From Candidatus Roizmanbacteria bacterium RIFCSPLOWO2_01_FULL_39_19 (GTDB lineage Bacteria > Patescibacteriota > Microgenomatia > UBA1406 > HO2-37-13b), in assembly GCA_001789725.1 (NCBI GenBank), contig MGAM01000004.1:1-51912 (forward strand): DNA of 51,912 bases, read 5' to 3'. The notes under the pieces are model-generated. The model was not told the DNA's origin and made no database searches. It worked only from the letters and a program-made list of their open reading frames with translations. Positions 1 to 6,414 of this stretch are shown here, in pieces. Numbering within the stretch: position 1 is the first letter of the stretch; each line of letters opens with the position of its first letter. The position numbers and the translations under genes are program-made.

Positions 1-118
1 AAAATTGTTTTGCTTTGCTCGCCGAGTTTCGGCGGGCGGAAACGCTGGGGCGGGGTTTCAAATCATTCGAGCGATTGTCGCTCGAAATAGGTTCGAGCTT
101 CGTTCAGCAATTGCGACA
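1..118. other. GC-rich non-coding edge with two hairpins
   Basis: This stretch follows the 3' end of the PIG-L gene and is visibly richer in G+C than the rest of the window. It holds two perfect inverted repeats: a 6-bp stem at 20-25/29-34 and a 9-bp stem at 66-74/78-86, each with a 3-nt loop. Neither is followed by a T-run on either strand, so I do not call a terminator. No convincing coding frame is present. It may be a short palindromic repeat or the start of a feature beyond the edge. Confidence 0.4.
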
Positions 119-775
119 CTATTTTTTTAAAACAAGAAAATGTTCTTCTTTTGGAAGGTCGGCGGTTAATGATAATACCCTATCAGCATCATGTTTTTGG
201 CTATTGTGGGTATACATAGCTTTAGTTTTTATCTTCCAAACTGGCTTAATATCAACAGTTAAATCTATTTCACTATTATTATATCCTGGCGGGACATATA
301 TAAAATATTTCCCAGCGAATTTATCTCTTTTCGCCTCTGAAAGACAATAATAGTAAAGAGATTTAATATAGTTGGTCCTTTCAAAAATAAATGAAGTCAC
401 CATTGACATAGTAACGTGGTCAATATGCCCCGACACACCGCGGGGTTCGAAAGTTAGAAGCGTATCTGGTTTGATTTTATCAATGTATTCTTTAGCCTTC
501 TCGACAAGTTTATGATAATTTGCATTACAGAGCGCTCCATCTTTAAACCCTAAAAATATCACTTTCTTAACCCCTAGAATTTTGGCTGATCTTTGAAGTT
601 CTTTTTTTCTAATATTGCCAATTTCGCGCTTGCTATATGGGCCGTGTTGTCCAGCCTCACCGGCAGTTGCACAAATAACCGTGATTTCATATTTCTTTGA
701 CCAGAGAGCAATTGTTCCCCCCGGCCCGAATGACTCATCATCAGGATGAGCAAATACACAAACAAGTTTTTTCAT
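119..775 (-). CDS. PIG-L/LmbE family zinc deacetylase
   Basis: The 218-aa protein belongs to the PIG-L (LmbE) family of zinc-dependent N-acetylglucosaminyl or small-molecule deacetylases. The zinc and catalytic motif AHPDDE is at residues 9-14, followed by FGPGGT, and the later zinc histidine sits in the GHIDH motif near residue 117. Length is typical for single-domain members. No signal peptide or membrane segment is seen, so it should be cytoplasmic. The substrate cannot be read from sequence; family members act on GlcNAc-phosphatidylinositol, mycothiol or bacillithiol precursors and other amino sugars. A TAAAAT box lies 9 nt before the ATG, which suggests a leaderless mRNA. The gene diverges from the tRNA at 819. 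Confidence 0.88.
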   Translation of the reverse strand: MKKLVCVFAHPDDESFGPGGTIALWSKKYEITVICATAGEAGQHGPYSKREIGNIRKKELQRSAKILGVKKVIFLGFKDGALCNANYHKLVEKAKEYIDKIKPDTLLTFEPRGVSGHIDHVTMSMVTSFIFERTNYIKSLYYYCLSEAKRDKFAGKYFIYVPPGYNNSEIDLTVDIKPVWKIKTKAMYTHNSQKHDADRVLSLTADLPKEEHFLVLKK

Positions 776-784
776 GATAAGGCT

Positions 785-790
785 ATTTTA
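785..790 (-). promoter_or_regulatory. -10 box of the PIG-L gene
   Basis: TAAAAT on the minus strand, 9 nt before the ATG at 775; no Shine-Dalgarno sequence lies between. Confidence 0.45.
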
Positions 791-799
791 CCTCAAGTT

Positions 800-808
800 T
801 GTTAAAAT
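800..808 (+). promoter_or_regulatory. Extended -10 promoter of tRNA(CAU)
   Basis: TGtTAAAAT, an extended -10 element ending 10 nt before the first base of the tRNA. It would drive the tRNA and the HAM1-family gene that follows. Confidence 0.6.
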
Positions 809-818
809 ATGGATAAAA

Positions 819-891
819 GGCTGGGTAGCTCAGTGGTTAGAGCATTCGTTTCATAAGCGAGAGGTCGGGAGTTCGATCCTCCCCCCAGCCA
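819..891 (+). tRNA. tRNA with CAU anticodon (elongator Met, or Ile2)
   Basis: A complete cloverleaf can be folded: acceptor GGCTGGG/CCCAGCC, D-stem GCTC/GAGC, anticodon loop TTCATAA (anticodon CAT), T-arm GGGAG-TTCGATC-CTCCC and discriminator A at 891. The paired 1-72 position argues against initiator tRNA. Elongator Met is the default reading, but the D-arm also resembles tRNA-Ile2, whose C34 is changed to lysidine, so the identity is left open. CCA is not encoded. The next gene starts at 900, only 8 nt past the discriminator, so tRNA and mRNA are probably one transcript. Confidence 0.93.
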
Positions 892-899
892 CAAATAAG

Positions 900-1445
900 A
901 TGAACCAATCATTAACATTTATCACAGGTAACATCTCCAAAGCTCAGGAGATCAGCTACCACCTAGACTTTCCTTTACTTCACAAAAAACTTGACTTACT
1001 TGAGATTCAATCGGTCAATTTAATTGAAATTGTTACCCATAAGGTCGATAATGCGTTTAAACAAATCAAATTCCCCGTTTTAGTTGAAGACACATCACTC
1101 ACATTTACTGCGTTTGGAAAACTTCCGGGGCCTTTAATAAAATGGTTTCTACAGGAATTAGATAATAAGGGATTATGTAAGATGCTCGATGGCTATTCTG
1201 ATAGATCAGCACAAGCTGAGGTCGTTTTTGCACTTCATACTGGGAGAGCAATAACACTATTTTCAGGAACGATAAGAGGGACAATAGCAAAAACTCCTCG
1301 CGGTGTGCGTGGATTTGGTTGGGATCCAATATTTATTCCTGAGGGATGGACTAAAACATGGGGTGAGATGACTAAAGAGGAGAAGGCTCAAACTTCAATG
1401 AGAAAAATCGCACTGGCAAAACTTGAGAAGTATTTAAAAAAATAG
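900..1445 (+). CDS. HAM1/RdgB-family non-canonical purine NTP pyrophosphatase
   Basis: The 181-aa protein resembles the RdgB/HAM1 (Maf/HAM1 fold) house-cleaning enzymes that hydrolyse dITP, XTP and ITP to the monophosphate. Recognisable blocks are ITGNISKAQE at the N terminus (the TGNxxKxxE nucleotide-binding motif), VEDTSL near residue 62, LPGP near residue 74, and GWDPIF...EMTKEEKAQTSMR near the C terminus; the usual SHR is TSMR here. The frame is open upstream through the tRNA, but translation from 774 would read the tRNA as protein, so the ATG at 900 is chosen. There is no Shine-Dalgarno; after tRNA 3' processing the leader would be about 8 nt. Confidence 0.85.
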   Translation: MNQSLTFITGNISKAQEISYHLDFPLLHKKLDLLEIQSVNLIEIVTHKVDNAFKQIKFPVLVEDTSLTFTAFGKLPGPLIKWFLQELDNKGLCKMLDGYSDRSAQAEVVFALHTGRAITLFSGTIRGTIAKTPRGVRGFGWDPIFIPEGWTKTWGEMTKEEKAQTSMRKIALAKLEKYLKK

Positions 1446-1467
1446 TTATTTTGTGTACCATCGTATA

Positions 1468-1587
1468 ATGAGGAAATCTTTTGATCGACACGCCAAATCT
1501 AAGACCCTTCCTCTGATGTATAACGGAAAGTTTTTGGCCGGTCCTGGCCAAGACTTACCTTTTGGAATTTTATTTGTAAGAAAGTAA
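1468..1587 (+). CDS. Possible 39-aa small protein
   Basis: A short open frame (39 aa, basic, ending LPFGILFVRK) lies between the HAM1-family gene and the DUF2130 gene. It ends with TAA at 1585-1587, exactly abutting the convergent stop of the next gene at 1588, the zero-gap packing seen elsewhere here. The ATG overlaps a TATAAT-like string, and a GTG at 1453 in the same frame would give 44 aa. No family is recognised and no ribosome-binding site is visible. It could be a real small gene co-transcribed with the gene at 900, or chance. Confidence 0.35.
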   Translation: MRKSFDRHAKSKTLPLMYNGKFLAGPGQDLPFGILFVRK

Positions 1588-2784
1588 TTAAAATAACTTT
1601 TGCTCTTCAATGTTTTCATCAATTACGGCATCAACATTAATTTGCTTCTTGTCTTCAATATCTGGGAGAGCCTTTCCCATGATCCCCTGAAGAGCGCCGT
1701 GCATAGATAATGTTTGGTCAATCACTCTTCGTATTGAGCGCTCCTGGCGAGCCCATTTAGTTGCAAACCAACGCTTTTCTCGTTCAAGCTCATCCTGCAT
1801 AAATGAAAACGCCTCAACAATTGCTTCAACCTTATGCTTAAACTCAACACCACTAATATATTCATGTAGAACCTCCAATTTCTCTTCCCTGTTAACTTGA
1901 GACGTTTTGACTGATGTGATATCAATTAGATTTGCTCGAAGCGCAGTAGAGAGTCCCACTGCCGATTCAAAATCGCCCACCCAAATCCCATCAACAGTTC
2001 CGAATTTAGCAATTGTTGGAGGGAGGATGTTTGAAATTAATACGGCAATATCGGCACCAACTCGACGTTGATCATCTCTAAGTTTGACAATCCACTCATG
2101 ACTCCATGCTTTAGTACGTTTGAATTCCCAGATAATTTTTCCACAATCGGTGTGAGTTCTATTGCGAACCGTTTGGATAATATCTCCACCTCGCACCCCC
2201 TTGGCAACTGGAGCAATATCGTCTAAGACAAACGTACTTTTGAATTTTTCTTCAAGTTCAAGCTCGAGCACTTCTCCTTGGAGCTGTTGCGAGCCTTGCT
2301 CTATTTTTTGCTTGTATTCGTTAACCAGTTTTAGGGCGTCAGCTAACTTTTTATCTTTCTCAAGGATCTTTAAATCATATTCTTCTTGAATTTTCTTGGT
2401 GGCATTATGTTTAATTTTTTCTTCACTTTCCAGGAATTTTTTTTGAAATTCAAGACGCATCGACTCACTATCAGATCTTATTTGGCGTAGAGTTCTATTA
2501 AGCTCAAGCATTTGTTCTTGAAGTGTTTTGTTTTGATTGCGCAGTTCCCTCGATTCATTTTCTTTATCACGAATCGTCAGCTGAAGCGAATCTTGTGCTT
2601 TTTTTTGGGCGGATTCAATTAGCTGCTTTTCACGCTGCTGTTGGGTTGTTAATATTTCTTGTCTTTGTTTTTCAAGAGCAGCCTCAATCTCTTTTTTTTG
2701 TGTCTCTATCATCTGGTGAGACAGAGCACGGGACAATGGAATAGACTTATTGCAATGAGGGCAAATTATTGTGTCATTAATCAT
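1588..2784 (-). CDS. DUF2130 coiled-coil protein
   Basis: The 398-aa protein matches DUF2130 architecture. It starts with a CPHC zinc-ribbon-like turn (residues 8-11), continues with about 130 residues of Gln/Glu/Lys/Arg-rich coiled coil, and ends in the conserved domain from about residue 165 (GVRGGDIIQTV, then IWEFKRTKAWSHEWIVKLR and DIAVLIS). The E-x-K pattern in IWEFKRTK resembles a restriction-endonuclease-like core; that comparison and a link to DNA metabolism are inference. A TTG six nt upstream is in frame, but the ATG at 2784 lies 6 nt after a TATAAT box and is preferred. No membrane segment or signal peptide is present. Function is unknown. Confidence 0.85.
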   Translation of the reverse strand: MINDTIICPHCNKSIPLSRALSHQMIETQKKEIEAALEKQRQEILTTQQQREKQLIESAQKKAQDSLQLTIRDKENESRELRNQNKTLQEQMLELNRTLRQIRSDSESMRLEFQKKFLESEEKIKHNATKKIQEEYDLKILEKDKKLADALKLVNEYKQKIEQGSQQLQGEVLELELEEKFKSTFVLDDIAPVAKGVRGGDIIQTVRNRTHTDCGKIIWEFKRTKAWSHEWIVKLRDDQRRVGADIAVLISNILPPTIAKFGTVDGIWVGDFESAVGLSTALRANLIDITSVKTSQVNREEKLEVLHEYISGVEFKHKVEAIVEAFSFMQDELEREKRWFATKWARQERSIRRVIDQTLSMHGALQGIMGKALPDIEDKKQINVDAVIDENIEEQKLF

Positions 2785-2790
2785 AGGCAA

Positions 2791-2796
2791 ATTATA
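2791..2796 (-). promoter_or_regulatory. -10 box of the DUF2130 gene
   Basis: TATAAT on the minus strand with 6 nt to the ATG at 2784. It leaves no room for a leader and sits just past the stop codon of the upstream epimerase gene. Confidence 0.55.
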
Positions 2797-2806
2797 CAGG
2801 AGTACG

Positions 2807-3736
2807 TTAGCGAGAAGTGACGACAGTAAGTAGCCTCATACTATATTTTTTCCCTGGTTGCAGGTTAATCCGCTGGCTTGGCACGCTTATTGCCCCCGGC
2901 CCCCTTGTCCATGGACCTATACAAAGAAAATTACCCTCCTGAGTTGCATACGCAACAACTCCGGAAAATGGTGTAAGAAATCCCAATTCAACACTGCCAG
3001 TGTTAAGAGGTAAGGTTAGCCCCCAATCATCGGTAAGATTGACTAAATAGTATTTAGGTTTGCCGGGTTGATAGTCTGAAACTCCTATCACTCCAGTGAT
3101 ATTTTCCAAAACGTCCTTTAATTGATCTCTAATCACAGGAAAGAACAAATTAAATCCGGAGGCTACTGGTATTTCTCTATCATCAGTATTTAAAATGTCA
3201 ACTTCCTGCCACAATCTATATTGCTTGTCATCCTTGATATGAGGAGGTTTATCTAAAGAAATACGATAGGTGAGATTGAATCCATGTGGATAGCAGGCAG
3301 TTTGGGCTGGACTGTGACGCAAATCCATCTGGACCGTTCGCTTATGATGTTGTTTTGATAATGCTCGTCTATCTCTATTTAATTGGCGTTGAATACTCTC
3401 AAGTGGATCAACCTCCGGCACAACCCTCCATGGCATGCTTCTTACAATTCCATGATTAGGTAAATCCAAATATTGTGAGTCTGAGTCTAGTGGTCTGCCA
3501 GCTTGGGGAAAGAGCAAAACCGCTCCTCCTCTTTGACGCCTTCTACCGTCTAATCCGACAAACGAAGATCTTGGCATAAAAACATCTTTTCCCCCAACGG
3601 TAAATCTTGTAATTACGGCACCCAGAGGATCAATGGTTAGTGACGCATCGCCCAAAGAAACTTCTACAAGCCCGATATCCCGAGCAACATCGGGATGCCT
3701 TGTATCATCTAACTCTAAAGTCGCAGGAGTGCCCAT
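2807..3736 (-). CDS. Aldose 1-epimerase-like protein
   Basis: The 309-aa protein resembles the aldose 1-epimerase/glucose-6-phosphate epimerase superfamily (galactose-mutarotase beta-sandwich). Supporting blocks are the early LTIDPLGAVITRF strand pair, RGGAVLLFPQAGR (compare RGG..LCFPWFG in G6P epimerases), PNHGIVRSMPWRV with the conserved HG.xR, a central substrate-binding region, and a late FLCIGPWTRGPGA block. The frame is open 25 codons further upstream, but the ATG at 3736 lies 7 nt after an extended TGaTATAAT box and the upstream residues lack family similarity. It likely interconverts anomers of a hexose or hexose phosphate; the substrate is not determined. Confidence 0.75.
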   Translation of the reverse strand: MGTPATLELDDTRHPDVARDIGLVEVSLGDASLTIDPLGAVITRFTVGGKDVFMPRSSFVGLDGRRRQRGGAVLLFPQAGRPLDSDSQYLDLPNHGIVRSMPWRVVPEVDPLESIQRQLNRDRRALSKQHHKRTVQMDLRHSPAQTACYPHGFNLTYRISLDKPPHIKDDKQYRLWQEVDILNTDDREIPVASGFNLFFPVIRDQLKDVLENITGVIGVSDYQPGKPKYYLVNLTDDWGLTLPLNTGSVELGFLTPFSGVVAYATQEGNFLCIGPWTRGPGAISVPSQRINLQPGKKYSMRLLTVVTSR

Positions 3737-3743
3737 AACATTT

Positions 3744-3752
3744 ATTATATCA
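3744..3752 (-). promoter_or_regulatory. Extended -10 promoter of the epimerase gene
   Basis: TGaTATAAT on the minus strand, 7 nt before the ATG at 3736; it decides the start codon and predicts a leaderless mRNA. Confidence 0.6.
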
Positions 3753-3769
3753 GCTTTGAAGTGATAGTG

Positions 3770-3822
3770 TATACTGAAAGTATAAACATACCCTCCTAGG
3801 TCGGAGGGCAAAAAGGAGGTGA
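3770..3822 (+). promoter_or_regulatory. Leader with hairpin and strong Shine-Dalgarno
   Basis: A TATACT box (3770-3775) is followed by a GC-rich hairpin, CCCTCC (3791-3796) pairing with GGAGGG (3803-3808), and then by AAGGAGGTGA (3813-3822), 9 nt before the ATG at 3832. This is the best Shine-Dalgarno in the window. CCTCC at 3792-3796 could alternatively pair with the Shine-Dalgarno GGAGG, so two exclusive folds are possible. Confidence 0.45.
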
Positions 3823-3831
3823 AGAATATTT

Positions 3832-4233
3832 ATGATGTTTACTAGGAAATTTATAACAACTTTTGTCGCGACACTGGCGGTATTTTTTATTGTTAATCAA
3901 ATATTTCCAAACATGTTAGTTTTTGGAATGATTTCAATTCCCTACATTCAGGCTCTTTTAACCGCATCATTTGGAGTGGCGCTGGCAGCGTCTTCCGTCA
4001 AGCCAATTTTCCATGACGATCTAGGATTTGAACTCAATGACCAGCAATGGATGGGCATTTACTTATTAGTTAATATGGGAGTTATCTATCTTATGGCAAG
4101 GACTCCTATTTCAAACTCTGTTGGCGTGGGTGTGATTGGATTTTGGATGTCACTGCTACTTGGATTTTTGGTAACAGGAGCGCAATATCTAATTTTTAGA
4201 GATGCCCTGCATCCAAAAAAGACGAGACGTTAA
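3832..4233 (+). CDS. Small integral membrane protein, four TM segments
   Basis: The 133-aa protein has four hydrophobic segments (about residues 8-25, 37-55, 73-90 and 97-117) separated by short polar loops and ends in a basic KKTRR tail. No family is recognised. Two ATG codons are adjacent (3832 and 3835); the first is 9 nt after a strong AAGGAGGTGA. Its 3' end overlaps the convergent nuclease gene by 4 bp. The strong ribosome-binding site and leader hairpin set it apart from its largely leaderless neighbours. Confidence 0.75.
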   Translation: MMFTRKFITTFVATLAVFFIVNQIFPNMLVFGMISIPYIQALLTASFGVALAASSVKPIFHDDLGFELNDQQWMGIYLLVNMGVIYLMARTPISNSVGVGVIGFWMSLLLGFLVTGAQYLIFRDALHPKKTRR

Positions 4234-5105
4234 AGAATAATACTGGTGTCCGTGTCATCTTGGGTTAATTCTGGAAGGATGTAAACATCCCGATTAAATT
4301 CGTCAACCCCGACATATTGTGCTTGCCCCTTAAGAATTTTTTCAAGGGATTTACAGTTTCTGCATTCACCATAATGACATTTGAATCTGTTTAAACTTCT
4401 TGCAAGTTTAATATCTTTGGCAATTTTGTAAACTTCATTCACACATTCCTGAGAATTTGGGAGCGGTTGCTCCTGAGGCTTATTATTTCTATCCAAGTAC
4501 CAGTAACTTACTCGTGTCACAGGCCGTAACTGACAATTTTGAGCAATTAGAAAGTATATTGGCAGCTGTAATGAATCAGTCGCCTCTTCATTAACTCCCG
4601 TCTTAAAGTCAATAATATGAACGCTATCGGTATCGGGCAAATATTCTAACCAATCCAGTTTCCCGCAAAGAATAATATTATCCTTTTCCGACAACCAGAA
4701 ATGAGGGAGATCCATTTTTATTTTTACTGCAGGCCCGGCAAGTGGCCCTTTATGGACAGTTACGTTCTCAAGCATTTTTTTTGCCCTTTTTTTATATTGC
4801 TCTTCCAGATTTTCATTTGCGAAACCTCCCTTTTCATGCTTAATTTTTTCCCAGACGGTCTCTAGTTGATCGATCAAGGATTCATTGAAGCGGGTCTCCT
4901 TTGGAAGAGAAGATATTGTTTCCAAAACTTCATGCACCGCGCTCCCAAGCGCTAGAGGCGGTGACATGAGTTTAATTTTTCGACCCCGTTTTGGGTCCTT
5001 ATAAACATTCTTAATATAATAGCTTCGGGGGCAAGTTACAAAGTCAGATAATGAGGTGTGTGACACCCAAAGAGCATCGTATGTATCTTTCGCTTGGTCC
5101 TTCAT
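4230..5105 (-). CDS. RecB-family PD-(D/E)xK nuclease
   Basis: The 291-aa protein has the layout of RecB/Cas4-like exonuclease domains. TSLSDFVTCPRSYY (about 16-29) is the usual N-terminal S-x-L-x-x-[FY]-x-x-C-P motif; LGSAVHEVLE carries the conserved His; GKLDW and IIDFKTG supply the active-site Asp and Lys; QLPIYFL is the QxxxY motif. The C-terminal CHYGECRNC together with Cys24 could bind an Fe-S cluster, as in AddB and Cas4. No helicase domain is attached and no CRISPR genes are nearby, so a role in DNA repair or end processing is the conservative reading. It has its own start 12 nt past the stop-to-start spacing from the RRM gene. Confidence 0.85.
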   Translation of the reverse strand: MKDQAKDTYDALWVSHTSLSDFVTCPRSYYIKNVYKDPKRGRKIKLMSPPLALGSAVHEVLETISSLPKETRFNESLIDQLETVWEKIKHEKGGFANENLEEQYKKRAKKMLENVTVHKGPLAGPAVKIKMDLPHFWLSEKDNIILCGKLDWLEYLPDTDSVHIIDFKTGVNEEATDSLQLPIYFLIAQNCQLRPVTRVSYWYLDRNNKPQEQPLPNSQECVNEVYKIAKDIKLARSLNRFKCHYGECRNCKSLEKILKGQAQYVGVDEFNRDVYILPELTQDDTDTSIIL

Positions 5106-5117
5106 AAGCCATTATTT

Positions 5118-5465
5118 TTACATTGAATCGTCTTGTGACATGTCGCTACTGTTGCTATTGTCATAGTTTCTGTTCTCATTGTAGTCACCACGGTTGCCGT
5201 CATTATTATCGCGTTGTTCCATTGGTCTGGCAATATTAACAACTAATTTTCTTCCTTCTGTTTCCTTTTGGTTCATTTCCTCAACGGCACGTTGAGCATC
5301 AGCTTCGTTTTTAAATTCGACAAAACCAAAACCGCGCGAACGACCGGAGTCTTTAAAGACAATAACACGAGCCTCGGTGATCTCACCGTATTGGGCAAAC
5401 ATGTCTTTAAGTCCGTCTGATGTTACAGAATAAGGAAGATTCCCCACGTAGAGCTTGTTTTTCAT
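5118..5465 (-). CDS. RRM RNA-binding protein
   Basis: The 115-aa protein carries one RNA recognition motif (about 3-80) with RNP2 LYVGNL and RNP1 RGFGFVEF, followed by a low-complexity Asn/Asp/Ser-rich, Arg-containing tail. The layout matches bacterial single-RRM proteins related to cyanobacterial cold-inducible Rbp proteins, which bind mRNA and act as RNA chaperones. Unlike most genes here it has a Shine-Dalgarno-like GAGGGGTGA about 7 nt before the ATG. The best upstream promoter (TGgTATACT at 5580-5588) implies a leader of about 107 nt, suggesting post-transcriptional or autogenous control. Confidence 0.9.
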   Translation of the reverse strand: MKNKLYVGNLPYSVTSDGLKDMFAQYGEITEARVIVFKDSGRSRGFGFVEFKNEADAQRAVEEMNQKETEGRKLVVNIARPMEQRDNNDGNRGDYNENRNYDNSNSSDMSQDDSM

Positions 5466-5579
5466 TCTCTTTCACCCCTCTTTCTCACGTATCTCACTAA
5501 TACTTTGGATAAACGTATGCAGTAGTTGCCACAAGCAATTATTGCAGATTACCTCAAAAAACTTGTTAACACGATTATC

Positions 5580-5588
5580 AGTATACCA
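5580..5588 (-). promoter_or_regulatory. Extended -10 promoter of the RRM gene
   Basis: TGgTATACT on the minus strand; a TTGACA lies upstream at 5609-5614 but 23 bp away, too far for a standard pair. The 5' leader to 5465 would be about 107 nt, the longest inferred here. Confidence 0.45.
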
Positions 5589-5630
5589 TACATAATCAAA
5601 ATGCATATTGTCAAGAGTTTTTATCTTGTT

Positions 5631-5658
5631 TTGACCCATAGTATATTAATGGTATAAC
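5631..5658 (+). promoter_or_regulatory. Promoter of the mini-ORF and orphan gene
   Basis: TTGACC (5631-5636), a 16-bp spacer, and TGg-extended TATAAC (5653-5658). Transcription would begin at or next to the GTG at 5666. Confidence 0.5.
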
Positions 5659-5665
5659 TGCTCCC

Positions 5666-5743
5666 GTGAAAGAAAAACAACCTAATAAAAGAAGGAAGAC
5701 TAAGGAAAAAAGAGCAAGAAGAGATGGCTTTAACCTATCCTGA
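5666..5743 (+). CDS. Possible basic leader peptide, 25 aa
   Basis: A GTG-started frame of 25 codons begins about 7 nt after the -10 box, so it would be at the very 5' end of the mRNA. It is very rich in Lys and Arg (about half of the residues) and its stop lies inside the next gene, whose ATG at 5724 is in another frame. It could be a leaderless leader peptide coupled to the downstream gene. Alternatively it is the N-terminal extension of that protein separated by a frameshift or sequence error. No family is recognised. Confidence 0.3.
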   Translation: MKEKQPNKRRKTKEKRARRDGFNLS

Positions 5744-6407
5744 GGCTGTATATTTCACTCCAACTGAAGAAGGACTTTTTGCAACATCATTAACAACAAC
5801 TCGATGGATTAACTTTACTCCGTTACATTTGGATGTAAGAAAGGTCGGAGAAATTATTAATTTCTATGAACAATTTGCCGTTCGGGAAATGAGCGGAAGC
5901 TTTGCTCTACTAACTGGCGAACAAGTTCCATTTGCTGTAACCGTTCCAACTGCGCCATATACCAATAGACTTTTTTTTACTAACCAAACAATGCCAAACC
6001 CTTATTGGGGTAATGTTGATAAAGATGCACTCACCTTAATTGCAAACAATGCCCCTTTGCATCTTACAAGAATCCGTGTTAGTGACTCTTATCAAAAGAG
6101 ATCAATTGAAAGACAGATGTATCACTCGATGAGTGAGTATGCAACCGTTTCATTTTGGACTGAGGCGTGTCAAGCAAGTGTCATGGTTACAACAACCAAT
6201 CCACAGATTCTAAAAGCAGGCCAAGAGGCATTTTGCAATTCTGCAAGTTTAGCAGCTTATATGAGAGTTAATAATAAATCTTATGATGAGTACGTGAACG
6301 CAGCGCAGTCAATGTTAAACGATACAATTCACGGAAAAGTTGGATTTCTCCTTTTTCCGCAAGAAATTTACGAATCTTTCCCGAAAATAGGTTCTATTTT
6401 TAGATAA
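5724..6407 (+). CDS. Uncharacterised 227-aa protein
   Basis: I recognise no family. The protein is mixed alpha/beta in composition, has no obvious signal peptide or membrane segment, and includes two cysteines in the middle (CQAS and FCNS). Upstream in-frame codons contain a TGA at 5667 and no start codon, so the ATG at 5724 is the only reasonable start; the ribosome-binding site is weak (AAGAAGAG). It overlaps the end of a basic 25-codon mini-ORF and converges on tsaD with a 7-bp gap. A cytoplasmic role is likely; function unknown. Confidence 0.75.
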   Translation: MALTYPEAVYFTPTEEGLFATSLTTTRWINFTPLHLDVRKVGEIINFYEQFAVREMSGSFALLTGEQVPFAVTVPTAPYTNRLFFTNQTMPNPYWGNVDKDALTLIANNAPLHLTRIRVSDSYQKRSIERQMYHSMSEYATVSFWTEACQASVMVTTTNPQILKAGQEAFCNSASLAAYMRVNNKSYDEYVNAAQSMLNDTIHGKVGFLLFPQEIYESFPKIGSIFR

Positions 6408-6414
6408 GGACTTT

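Noticed and set aside
15-350. Open frame of 111 codons on the plus strand at the left edge
   Set aside because: It runs antisense through the conserved PIG-L gene and shows no family similarity.
774-899. Upstream extension of the HAM1-family frame
   Set aside because: It would translate straight through the tRNA; the family N terminus begins at ATG 900.
4230-5105. Cas4 and a CRISPR system
   Set aside because: No repeat-spacer array or other cas genes are in the window; the protein is a general RecB-like nuclease.
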